DNA from: Phycisphaerales bacterium
Lineage (GTDB): Bacteria > Planctomycetota > Phycisphaerae > Phycisphaerales > UBA1924
Reading direction: 5' to 3'
Assembly: GCA_029260555.1 (NCBI GenBank)
Contig: JAJDCZ010000044.1
Span: 1-64,000 of the forward strand
Length of the DNA stretch: 64,000 nucleotides
Shown here one piece after another: positions 18,292 to 26,186 of this stretch. The position numbers and the translations under genes were made by a program. The notes under the pieces were generated by a model. It did no database searches, was not told the origin of the DNA, and was given only the letters and a program-made list of their open reading frames with translations. Each line of letters starts with the position of its first letter. Position 1 is the stretch's first letter.

Positions 18292-20319
18292 ATGCCCACC
18301 CCACCCCACCACCTCTTCCCACCACGACCCACCCTCGCTGGCCACCGCATCGCAGTGTTGCTCGCCCTGTTGACAACACTGGTGCTCAAGACCCTCCCCG
18401 CCTCTGCCATTTTGCTTCAGCAGGATCAGCCCGCGATCGATCCACGCACCCATCCTGTACTGAATCTCGGTCAGCGTGCCGCAACCACTCGCGCCATCGC
18501 CAGCATCTTTACCACCGTCATCATCGTCGAAGATGATCGATCATTCCTCAGCGCCCTGCAAACATGGACGCCAGCATCTCGTTTTCCCATCCTCTTTGAC
18601 GATGGCTCATCCATTGCCCACGAACACAACGCCCGCTTCGTCCGCGCTTATCAACCCCAGCAGATCCTGCGCTACAAAGTTCCCCAGGACGACGACACAT
18701 CCAAAAACCTCTCGCTCGAGCACATCGTTGCTCAGACCTGGAGCACGCCTCAGGCATCTGACTCTGACTCGCCGAATCTTCCCCCATCACTGACAGATCA
18801 CTACAGCACCCTGAATCACACCCCTCTGGGCATCGTCGTGACCGATCCTGACGACCCCGCCCGCCTTGCTGGAGCAGCCCTCGCCTCTGCCTATGGCCAG
18901 CTTCTCATCACCACCAAACTCTCCTCAAACCCCGTCGGTGTCCTTCACTACAAACGCGCCCAGGCCATCAACACTCAAATCATCAATGCTGCCAAAGCCT
19001 CGGGTTATGACTGGCGAGCCCTGGGCGATGACCTCGACGCCATCACCCTCTGCGCCTCCATGCCTGCCCGCACACGCATCAACGAAAAACTCTGGGTCGC
19101 CACCTCTGATCTTCTGGGCCGCATCATCCCCGATACCGACCCCCAACGCGCCATCAAAAACGCACCACGATGGGCATGGGCTTCACAGATCATGGGTTCC
19201 ACATCCCAGACGGTCTACGCAGCCATGTGCTCGCTCTTTCTTGAACCCAGCTCCGCATTCCTGTTTGATGGCTACCCAAACTCTGAACCCTGGAATCAAT
19301 ACGACGCCACACTCGCCAGCCAGCTCCTTGTACAGGCTCGATTCAAAACCGAACTCTTCGACTCCCCCACCAACTCTGCCCGGACATGGAAAACCCGTGC
19401 AACCCGCTCCGTTGATGCCCAGATCATCCTCATCAACTCCAAAGGCAACGCCGATTTCTTTGACCTTGAACCCGGCCGCTGCAATCCTGGCGACATCCCC
19501 CAACTCCAAACCCCCGCTGTGCTCCACATGGTCCACTCATGGTCTGCCACCAGACCCACAGACCGCAACACCGTCGCAGGCCGATGGCTCGAGCGAGGCG
19601 CCTTTGCCTACATTGGCTCCGTGCAGGAACCCTACCTCCAGGCCTTTGTCAAAACCCCAGGCATCGCAGTGCGCATGGCTTCAGGCGTCCCCTGGGGTGC
19701 AGTGGGCAGACTCTGGAACCCCGCAACAGGCGCCAGCGATACCGTCTGGAAAATCGCCACCCTGGGTGACCCCCTCTGGACCATCGCCCATCCCGGTAAA
19801 CGCATCTCAACCGCCTTGCCCATAACCACCAACACCACCAGCCTCAGCGCTGACATGAAACAAGCCCTGCACGCTGGCGACTATGCCCAGGCCCTCTCCC
19901 TGCTCACGCTCATGGGGCGCGACCAGGACGCCCTTCGCCTGATCAACTCAATCCTCGCTCAAAACGCCCTGCTCCCAGCCTCCGCAGCCCAAGGCATCCC
20001 CCCCGCATTCAGACTCAACAACCCCGACCTGCTCATCACCTGCTACAAAAAACTCTCCCCAGCCCAGGCTGACGACCCCCAACTCCGCGACCTGCTCTTT
20101 CTCACCATCACACCATCACTTGAATCAACCACCGACCTGACCATCCTCGGGCTTGCACGCCAGAATGTTCGCCAGGGTCAGCTCGTGGCAGATGCCAAAG
20201 CTGTATACAAAGCCACCAAACGCATACAAGGCGCACCCGCTGCCCAGGCATGGCTCAAAAATCTCATCAACAAGACCCCCAACAAAAAAACACAAACCGC
20301 GCTCAGCAAGATCCGCTAA
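18292..20319 (+). CDS. Secreted protein of unknown function
   Basis: The 675-residue product starts with a clear Sec signal peptide (hydrophobic LLALLTTLVLKTLPASA, cleavage near residue 36). The mature part is a mixed alpha/beta protein. The stretch HMVHSWSATRP, followed about 30 residues later by RWLERGAFAYIGSVQEPYL, resembles the core of gingipain/C25-like or TIGR03790-type folds, in which a GA.AYIGSV.EPY segment follows the active-site strand, but I see no catalytic Cys. The C-terminal 180 residues are helical and repeat-like, possibly TPR-type. The ATG at 18292 is supported by the signal peptide; the frame stays open 765 bases upstream only because it runs antisense to trpE. Confidence 0.75.
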   Translation: MPTPPHHLFPPRPTLAGHRIAVLLALLTTLVLKTLPASAILLQQDQPAIDPRTHPVLNLGQRAATTRAIASIFTTVIIVEDDRSFLSALQTWTPASRFPILFDDGSSIAHEHNARFVRAYQPQQILRYKVPQDDDTSKNLSLEHIVAQTWSTPQASDSDSPNLPPSLTDHYSTLNHTPLGIVVTDPDDPARLAGAALASAYGQLLITTKLSSNPVGVLHYKRAQAINTQIINAAKASGYDWRALGDDLDAITLCASMPARTRINEKLWVATSDLLGRIIPDTDPQRAIKNAPRWAWASQIMGSTSQTVYAAMCSLFLEPSSAFLFDGYPNSEPWNQYDATLASQLLVQARFKTELFDSPTNSARTWKTRATRSVDAQIILINSKGNADFFDLEPGRCNPGDIPQLQTPAVLHMVHSWSATRPTDRNTVAGRWLERGAFAYIGSVQEPYLQAFVKTPGIAVRMASGVPWGAVGRLWNPATGASDTVWKIATLGDPLWTIAHPGKRISTALPITTNTTSLSADMKQALHAGDYAQALSLLTLMGRDQDALRLINSILAQNALLPASAAQGIPPAFRLNNPDLLITCYKKLSPAQADDPQLRDLLFLTITPSLESTTDLTILGLARQNVRQGQLVADAKAVYKATKRIQGAPAAQAWLKNLINKTPNKKTQTALSKIR

Positions 20320-20337
20320 CCCCGGCATGCTCCTGAT

Positions 20338-20871
20338 TCAGCGTTTAAACCTGCTGACAGGTGGCAACAGCCCGATCAGAATACAAAATCCCGCACCCGC
20401 AATCAGCCAAAGCCGGGCACGATCGTCCATGGCAAGCTCCGCCAGCATCGAGTCAGGCTCAGGTTGTGCATACAGCGCCAGCTCCGTTGCCACCGGAGGC
20501 TCAAGTGCACGAAATACCGAAACATCCAACCGCCCTGACGATTCAGCCAAAAGATACCGATGCCCCACAGGCACAAGATTCAGCTGCTCGGCAGCCAGCG
20601 CCTTGATCAGCGTCGGGTCATGCTGTTCCAAAGCGGCCAGATACCTCGAATGACGCTCCAGCCGATCAATGCGATGCTCTTCAAGCCCCAAAACCGCATC
20701 ACGCTGATTCCGGGCATTGCGTACATCCTGGTGAGCTGGCAAAAGGACCACCGCAGCGATCAGCGTAAGCCCCGCAACCAGAAAAAGCCACCCCGCATCG
20801 ACCCTGGCATGTAATCCCTCAGCACTCCTGGCTGATTCCCCGATCGACTCTGCGTGAATAGGTGTGGTCAT
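20338..20871 (-). CDS. Conserved-type two-pass membrane protein of unknown function
   Basis: A 177-residue protein with two membrane helices (about 27-46, VDAGWLFLVAGLTLIAAVV, and about 150-170, LWLIAGAGFCILIGLLPPV) flanking a roughly 100-residue soluble segment. The segment begins with a charged coiled coil (RNARNQRDAVLGLEEHRIDR). The ATG at 20871 has GGGGGA about five bases upstream and is preferred to the in-frame upstream start at 20964, which would overlap the ketosynthase gene. It converges with the secreted-protein gene and diverges from the ketosynthase. I recognise no family. Confidence 0.7.
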   Translation of the reverse strand: MTTPIHAESIGESARSAEGLHARVDAGWLFLVAGLTLIAAVVLLPAHQDVRNARNQRDAVLGLEEHRIDRLERHSRYLAALEQHDPTLIKALAAEQLNLVPVGHRYLLAESSGRLDVSVFRALEPPVATELALYAQPEPDSMLAELAMDDRARLWLIAGAGFCILIGLLPPVSRFKR

Positions 20872-20983
20872 GGATTCCCCCTTATCGGCTCGCCCCCCAG
20901 TCAGGATGGAATTCTCTTTTCTGTTTATTTCATCACCCCAATGTGTGACCCAACACTTCAACAAGCATCCTACACTGCGTCAT

Positions 20984-22324
20984 ATGAGCCAAAGCGTGGT
21001 CATCACAGGATTGGGCGTTCTCACAGGCCTTGGGCAAGGTGCCCCTGCTTTCTGGGAAGGGCTTTGTCAACAGCGATCAGCCCTCAAACCTGTCCAGTCG
21101 TTTGACGCTTCAGAGTTTGCCAGTTCCATAGCCAGTGAAGTCAAAGACTTCTCAGCCCGCACAATGGTTCCCAAAAGCTATCGCAAAGCTGTCAAAATCA
21201 TGAGCCGGGATATTCAACTCGCCGTCGGCGCAGCTCAACTTGCCGTGCTTGATGCCGGACTGATCACACGGGCCTCACCTGAGGTCATCGCAGAAGATAC
21301 CCAGACAACCTACCCCGCCGATCGCATCGGCTGTCAGATCGGCGCGGGCCTTATTGCAGCAGAAACACCCGAGCTTGCCATGGCTCTGGCAACCGCCAAA
21401 GCTGACGATGGCTCGTTCAGCCCCCACCTCTGGGGCCAATCCGCGATGGACAACCTCCCGCCCCTCTGGCTCTTGAAGTACCTCCCCAACATGCCCGCTT
21501 GCCATGTTTCCATCATCCACGGAGCCCAAGGCCCCAGCAACACCATCACCTGCTCTGAAGCCAGTGGCCTCCTCTCCGCAGGCGAGTCCCTCCGCGTCAT
21601 CCAGCGCGGCTCAGCAGATGCATGCTTCTCCGGAGGCACCGAATCCAAAATCAACCCCATGGGTCTCATGCGCCATCATCTCGGTGGCAGACTCGCACCC
21701 ACCGACCCGTCAACCTCAGCTCCAGACCTGATCAAACCGTATGACCCGGATTCACCGGGTCAGCTCATCGGTGAAGCTGCAGGCGTCGCCATCGTCGAAT
21801 CTCAAACCCATGCCAAACAGCGCCAGGCAAAGATGTACGCCCGTCTGCTGGGCTTTGGAGCGGGCCAGTCTACCTTTGGCAACATCCCGCCCCTGCCTGA
21901 TATCCAGTCCTCAGGCACAGAGACAGGCCTCGTCTTTGCCATTCAGGATGCCTTGAACGAAGCTGGCATCAGCCCCGATCAGATCGATGTCATCGTGCCT
22001 CACGCCTCAGGCATCGGGTTTATGGATGCCCGCGAAGCCCAGGCCTTGCGCGAAGTCTTCAGCTCCGCCTTGACCAAAATCGAACTCATCACCATCACAC
22101 CCAATGTCGGTGATGCCCTGGCAGGCCAGAGCAGCCTTCAACTGACAGCCGCTGCCCTCGCCCTCAAGAACCAGCAACTCCCCGCACGAATCAACCCCGG
22201 CAATCCCCCAAGCGACCTCCGCGCCGAACAAATCTCAGCACGCAAGGCTTCATTGGGATACGCTCTGGTGTGTACCAATGCTCTGGGTGGTCAAAATGCC
22301 GCAATGGTACTTGAGCGACTGTGA
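20984..22324 (+). CDS. Ketosynthase-like protein with degenerate active site (chain-length-factor-like)
   Basis: The fold is that of a FabF-type beta-ketoacyl-ACP synthase (SVVITGLGVLTGLGQG start, GPSNTITCSEASGLL nucleophile region, GSADACFSGGTES). Aligned without gaps to FabF from GPS onward, the catalytic Cys position falls on Glu192, with a Cys two residues earlier (190) that is out of register. The first active-site His is kept (His340 in VPHASG), but the second His and its Lys are lost (ITPNVGDALAG instead of KSMxGHLLG). This pattern recalls chain-length factors, the catalytically silent partners of ketosynthases. An intact ketosynthase lies 620 bases downstream. The ATG at 20984 precedes the conserved N-terminal strand. 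Confidence 0.85.
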   Translation: MSQSVVITGLGVLTGLGQGAPAFWEGLCQQRSALKPVQSFDASEFASSIASEVKDFSARTMVPKSYRKAVKIMSRDIQLAVGAAQLAVLDAGLITRASPEVIAEDTQTTYPADRIGCQIGAGLIAAETPELAMALATAKADDGSFSPHLWGQSAMDNLPPLWLLKYLPNMPACHVSIIHGAQGPSNTITCSEASGLLSAGESLRVIQRGSADACFSGGTESKINPMGLMRHHLGGRLAPTDPSTSAPDLIKPYDPDSPGQLIGEAAGVAIVESQTHAKQRQAKMYARLLGFGAGQSTFGNIPPLPDIQSSGTETGLVFAIQDALNEAGISPDQIDVIVPHASGIGFMDAREAQALREVFSSALTKIELITITPNVGDALAGQSSLQLTAAALALKNQQLPARINPGNPPSDLRAEQISARKASLGYALVCTNALGGQNAAMVLERL

Positions 22325-22379
22325 GTCACCCCCGGCATAGGCTTTTATTCAGACAACAAACAACTACGGAGATCCGACC

Positions 22380-22937
22380 ATGAGCTACGAAGACAGAAAC
22401 TACGACCGAGGCTATCGCTCATCAAACCCCTCAGGCTCCCATGGCAACAAAGGACACCAAAGGCGTGGTGTCCCCCTTTCTGATCTTGATCCTGAACTCA
22501 CCGAAGTTTCCCGCCTGCTCATCGGCTGCGCCATTGAGGTCCACCGAACCCTGGGCCCGGGCTATCCCCTTGATATCTACACCAAAGCCTTGTGTCAGGA
22601 ACTCAAAGAAGAAGAAATCGACTTCCTCCAGAACCATGAAATTCAAGTTTCCTACAACGACGAAATCATTGGCACCGTCACCACAGACCTGTTCATCGAT
22701 GACAAGTTTTTCGTCAAGCTCATGGCAAGGCCCGGCGAGATCGGCCGCGCCGAACGCTCTGAGCTTCGCGCCTTTCTCAAAGCTGGCGATCTTGAACTGG
22801 GTCTGATCGTCAACTTCGCTGAACGCCGTCTCAAGGATGGGCTGGTGCGTGTTCTGAATCTGGACAAAATCAATCTTGCCCATGAAGATGAACACCACAA
22901 TGATGACGACGACGATGAGTATGACAACGAGGATTGA
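22380..22937 (+). CDS. GxxExxY-family protein with altered motifs
   Basis: The 185-residue product matches the GxxExxY family (RLLIGCAIEVHRTLGPGYPLDIY, then TDLFIDDKFFVKLMARPG and the LGLIVNFAERRLKDGLVRV C-terminal strand). The name-giving Glu is Asp (G-YPL-D-IY). The nuclease-like Asp...V-E-L-K-A pattern typical of the family reads V-K-L-M-A here, so the presumed catalytic acid and lysine are missing. The protein also has a disordered N-terminus (1-30) and a very acidic Asp-rich C-terminal tail after about 165. It sits between two ketosynthase genes in the same direction, seven bases before the second, suggesting one transcript. Confidence 0.85.
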   Translation: MSYEDRNYDRGYRSSNPSGSHGNKGHQRRGVPLSDLDPELTEVSRLLIGCAIEVHRTLGPGYPLDIYTKALCQELKEEEIDFLQNHEIQVSYNDEIIGTVTTDLFIDDKFFVKLMARPGEIGRAERSELRAFLKAGDLELGLIVNFAERRLKDGLVRVLNLDKINLAHEDEHHNDDDDDEYDNED

Positions 22938-22943
22938 TCACCC

Positions 22944-24275
22944 ATGAGTGATGTTCGTGTTGTCATTACAGGCACCGGCTGGGTGACGCCTCTGGGATGC
23001 GATGTACCCTCCGTCTGGAAACGCATGATCGCAGGAGATTCAGGCATCGCTCCCGTTGCCCAGTTCCCCGCCTCAAGCTATCCAACCAACTTCGCTGGCG
23101 AATCCGAAGATGTCAATCTTGATGCCATCTTGCCCAACCCCAAACCGCACCGCCACGCGCTGCGCAATGTTCGCTTTGCCCTCGCTGCAGCAGCCCAGGC
23201 GTGGAGCCAGGCCGGGCTGAGCACCCATAGCCTGACCAACCCCAGGCGCTTTGGCATGTATCTTGGTTCCGGCGAAGGCCCCCCGGACTTTGGCCCGTTC
23301 GCTGAAGCAAACCTCAAAAGCTGGAAGGCAGATTCTCGCAGCGTCGACTATGCCAACTGGGCACAATCCGCCCAAAAACTCTTCACCGTTCACAATGAGG
23401 TCGGGCAGGAACCCAACATGTCCCTGGCCCATCTGGCCACCGCCTTTGGCTGCCAGGGCCCCGCCTACAACTGCATGACCGCCTGTGCTGCAAGCACCCA
23501 GGCACTTGGCGAAGCCTTTGAAATCATCCGGCATGGCGATGCTGATGCCATGCTCACAGGCGGTGCCCATTCCATGATTCACCCACTGGGCATGTCAGGC
23601 TTCATCCGCCTCACCGCCATGAGCACCCGGTGTGACAACCCCACCACCGCTGCTCGACCCTTTGATGCCACGCGCGATGGCTTTGTCATGGGCGAAGGTG
23701 CAGGCATGATCGTGCTCGAATCACTCCAGCACGCTTTGGACCGGGGCGCAACACCGCTGGCAGAAGTCGCAGGCTATGGCTCAACCGCCGATGCCTACCG
23801 CATCACCGATATGCACCCCGATGGTCAAGGCGCAGCCTCAGCCATGCGCATGGCTCTCAAACAAGCTGGCATCGAACCCCGCGAGCCCGCCTCAGACAAC
23901 CGCCCCCCCATCGACTACATCTCCGCCCATGGCACAGGCACCAAAGAAAATGACTCCACCGAGTCCAATGCCATCCACACCGTCTTCGGCCCCCAGGCAC
24001 ACAACCTCGCTGTCAGCTCCATCAAATCCATGACAGGCCATCTCATCCAGGCTGCCGGTGCTGTCGAACTGATCACCTGCGTGCAAGCCATCCAGACCGG
24101 CTGGCTCCCCCCCACCATGAACCTCTCCGAGCCTGATGTCGAATGCGACCTGGATTACATCCCCAACCAGGCACGCGATCTCAACGCCAACAACGGCGTC
24201 GAAGTCTGCCTCTCCAACAGCTTCGGCTTCGGCGGCCAAAACGACACCGTCGTCATCCGCAAGTTCCACCCCTGA
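22944..24275 (+). CDS. Beta-ketoacyl synthase, active type
   Basis: A 443-residue FabF-like condensing enzyme that joins an acyl-thioester to malonyl-ACP. The catalytic set is complete: Cys181 in MTACAASTQ, His329 in ISAHGTGT, Lys361 in SIKSM and His366 in TGHLIQAAGA. It also carries DATRDGFVMGEGAGMIVLE and NSFGFGGQND at the C-terminus. It starts seven bases after the GxxExxY gene and forms a gene trio with the degenerate ketosynthase upstream. No acyl carrier protein, ketoreductase or malonyltransferase is in the window, so any heterodimer would use partners encoded elsewhere. A role as a housekeeping FabF is the main alternative. Confidence 0.92.
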   Translation: MSDVRVVITGTGWVTPLGCDVPSVWKRMIAGDSGIAPVAQFPASSYPTNFAGESEDVNLDAILPNPKPHRHALRNVRFALAAAAQAWSQAGLSTHSLTNPRRFGMYLGSGEGPPDFGPFAEANLKSWKADSRSVDYANWAQSAQKLFTVHNEVGQEPNMSLAHLATAFGCQGPAYNCMTACAASTQALGEAFEIIRHGDADAMLTGGAHSMIHPLGMSGFIRLTAMSTRCDNPTTAARPFDATRDGFVMGEGAGMIVLESLQHALDRGATPLAEVAGYGSTADAYRITDMHPDGQGAASAMRMALKQAGIEPREPASDNRPPIDYISAHGTGTKENDSTESNAIHTVFGPQAHNLAVSSIKSMTGHLIQAAGAVELITCVQAIQTGWLPPTMNLSEPDVECDLDYIPNQARDLNANNGVEVCLSNSFGFGGQNDTVVIRKFHP

Positions 24276-24279
24276 CCCC

Positions 24280-24319
24280 ACACACAAACCAGGTTACACC
24301 TGACCGCTCATTTGTGTGT
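24280..24319. promoter_or_regulatory. Hairpin overlapping the possible GTG start of the GH20 gene
   Basis: ACACACAAA (24280-24288) pairs perfectly with TTTGTGTGT (24311-24319), and an inner CAGGT/ACCTG stem forms inside the loop. The element follows the ketosynthase stop by four bases. It may be a 3'-end stabilising structure; if the GTG at 24316 is really used, the start lies in the stem. Confidence 0.55.
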
Positions 24320-26172
24320 ACAAAGGGATATCACTCCTCGCTGTCTTCATCGCAGTCGTGCCCTGCACCGCCAACCTGCTACCCTCACAAATCATGGCAT
24401 CGTACTTCTCAGATTCATCTGACATGCTCCGCAGCAGTCCTCCCCTCCTGCTCCCTGCACCCCAGCGCATCGATGCCTTCAACCCCGCCATCACCTCCTC
24501 CTCCACCATGCCCATTGAGCACATCGCTCCCCATCATCCCGACCTGCCCGCATCCAGCCAAGGCTATTGCCTGAATATCACCCCCCACAAACACCACGCC
24601 TCCCACCCCATCACCATCTTCGCAAAAACAAGCGTCGGCCTGACCCACGCAAGACGCACACTCCATCAACTTCGCGTTCAATATGGTGATGCCCTGCCCA
24701 GCCTGCGCATCATCGACTGGCCCGCCCTCCAAAACCGAGGCGTCATGCTCGATATCTCGCGCACCCGCGTGCCCACCATGCAAAACCTGCTCAGCCGCAC
24801 ACGCCTGCTCGCCAGCCTGAAAATCAACCACCTTCAGCTCTACACCGAACACACCTTTGCATATCGCAACTGGCAAAGCGTCTGGCAAGGCGCTTCCCCC
24901 ATCACCCACCAGCAAATCCGCACCCTCGATCAACTCTGCTGTCAGCTCAACATCGAACTCGTCGCCAACCAGAACTGCTTTGGTCATATGTCGCGATGGC
25001 TCACCAACCCCGCACTGGCGCCTCTCGCTGAAACACACAACACTTTTGACTTCCTGGGCATCACACGCCAAGGCCCCATGAGCCTCTGCCCCACCGATCC
25101 TCACTCAATCCCATTCGTTTGCGCTCTGCTCGACGAACTCCTGCCTTGCTTTTCATCAAACAGAATAAACCTCGGCTGCGATGAAACCCTTGATGTCGGC
25201 CAGGGTCGCAGCGCCCACGCTCTCCAGTCACAAAGCCCCCTCTCAATCTGGAGCACCTTCGTCCAGCAACTCGTCGATCATGTGGTTGATTCCGAGCACA
25301 CTCCCATGGCATGGGCAGACATGCCCTTGTCCCACATCGATCAACTCCACCACGCACCAAAACCCGTAGAGTGGATGGTCTGGAACTACGAAGCCAACGC
25401 CCCCTTTGACAACTGGTGCAAAACCCTCCATAACGCAGGCTTGCCCTTCTGGGTCTGTCCCGGCACCAGTGCCTGGCGCAGCATCATCGGCCGCACCAGC
25501 GTTAGACAAGCCAACCTCAACTGCGCTGTTTCAGCTGCTGTCACTCACAACGCCCAAGGCCTGCTCATGACCAACTGGGGTGATTGTGGCCATCTCCAGC
25601 AGCAACCCATCGAAGACCACGCCCTGGCCCACACTGCAGCCCTCTCATGGAACCCCGATCAAGCGGTCGACCCCAGCGCCATCTCCCTGCATGTTTTCAA
25701 TGACCCAAGCCTCAAAATAAGCACCTGGCTCGATAAACTCGGCGATGCCGATGCTGAACTCCGCAGCACAGGCCGATTTGATCCCGCCTCCTCTAATCAA
25801 CTACCCTTGAACAACGCTGGTGCCATCTTTGAAGATGCCTGCCCCAGTGGCGCAGCTGGCCAACTTCAACCAGACCCACAACCCTGGAGGGATTGTTACC
25901 AACAACTCTCAGCACTCGCTGACTCCATGCCCGCAACACCCAACCCGGTTCTCACCGATCAACTCACCCACACACTCAACCTCGCCAAACTGCTTGCTCT
26001 TAAAGCAGCCCGCAAACGAAGCCTTCACTTCGCCAGCCACAACAAAACCATCCGCGACCTTTCCCGCCGCATCCCCCATGACCATCGCAGGCTCTGGCTC
26101 ATGACGAGCCGATTCGGCAGCCTGCCCGAAAGTGCAGCCATACTCGCCCGCATGATTCACGACGAAAACTAA
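24316..26172 (+). CDS. Glycoside hydrolase family 20-like beta-N-acetylhexosaminidase
   Basis: The protein (up to 618 residues) has a GH20-type TIM barrel. LQNRGVMLDISRTRVP opens the barrel near 140, LKINHLQLYTEHTFAYRN follows as the second strand, and the catalytic Asp-Glu pair is in LGCDETLDVG near 290. Later signs are VEWMVWNYEANAPF and LMTNWGDCGH, typical of the active-site Trp loops. The C-terminal ~150 residues are helical. The start is unsure: the GTG at 24316 gives a plausible signal-like segment (SLLAVFIAVVPCTA), while ATGs at 24394 and 24424 give cytoplasmic forms; none has a convincing ribosome site. Function in chitin or peptidoglycan sugar turnover is inferred from the family. 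Confidence 0.83.
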   Translation: MYKGISLLAVFIAVVPCTANLLPSQIMASYFSDSSDMLRSSPPLLLPAPQRIDAFNPAITSSSTMPIEHIAPHHPDLPASSQGYCLNITPHKHHASHPITIFAKTSVGLTHARRTLHQLRVQYGDALPSLRIIDWPALQNRGVMLDISRTRVPTMQNLLSRTRLLASLKINHLQLYTEHTFAYRNWQSVWQGASPITHQQIRTLDQLCCQLNIELVANQNCFGHMSRWLTNPALAPLAETHNTFDFLGITRQGPMSLCPTDPHSIPFVCALLDELLPCFSSNRINLGCDETLDVGQGRSAHALQSQSPLSIWSTFVQQLVDHVVDSEHTPMAWADMPLSHIDQLHHAPKPVEWMVWNYEANAPFDNWCKTLHNAGLPFWVCPGTSAWRSIIGRTSVRQANLNCAVSAAVTHNAQGLLMTNWGDCGHLQQQPIEDHALAHTAALSWNPDQAVDPSAISLHVFNDPSLKISTWLDKLGDADAELRSTGRFDPASSNQLPLNNAGAIFEDACPSGAAGQLQPDPQPWRDCYQQLSALADSMPATPNPVLTDQLTHTLNLAKLLALKAARKRSLHFASHNKTIRDLSRRIPHDHRRLWLMTSRFGSLPESAAILARMIHDEN

Positions 26173-26186
26173 CCCCGCATCCCGCT

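Noticed and set aside
18292-20319. Gingipain-like (C25) protease
   Set aside because: A fold-like segment is visible but no catalytic Cys or His-Gly pair can be identified, so I kept it as unknown.
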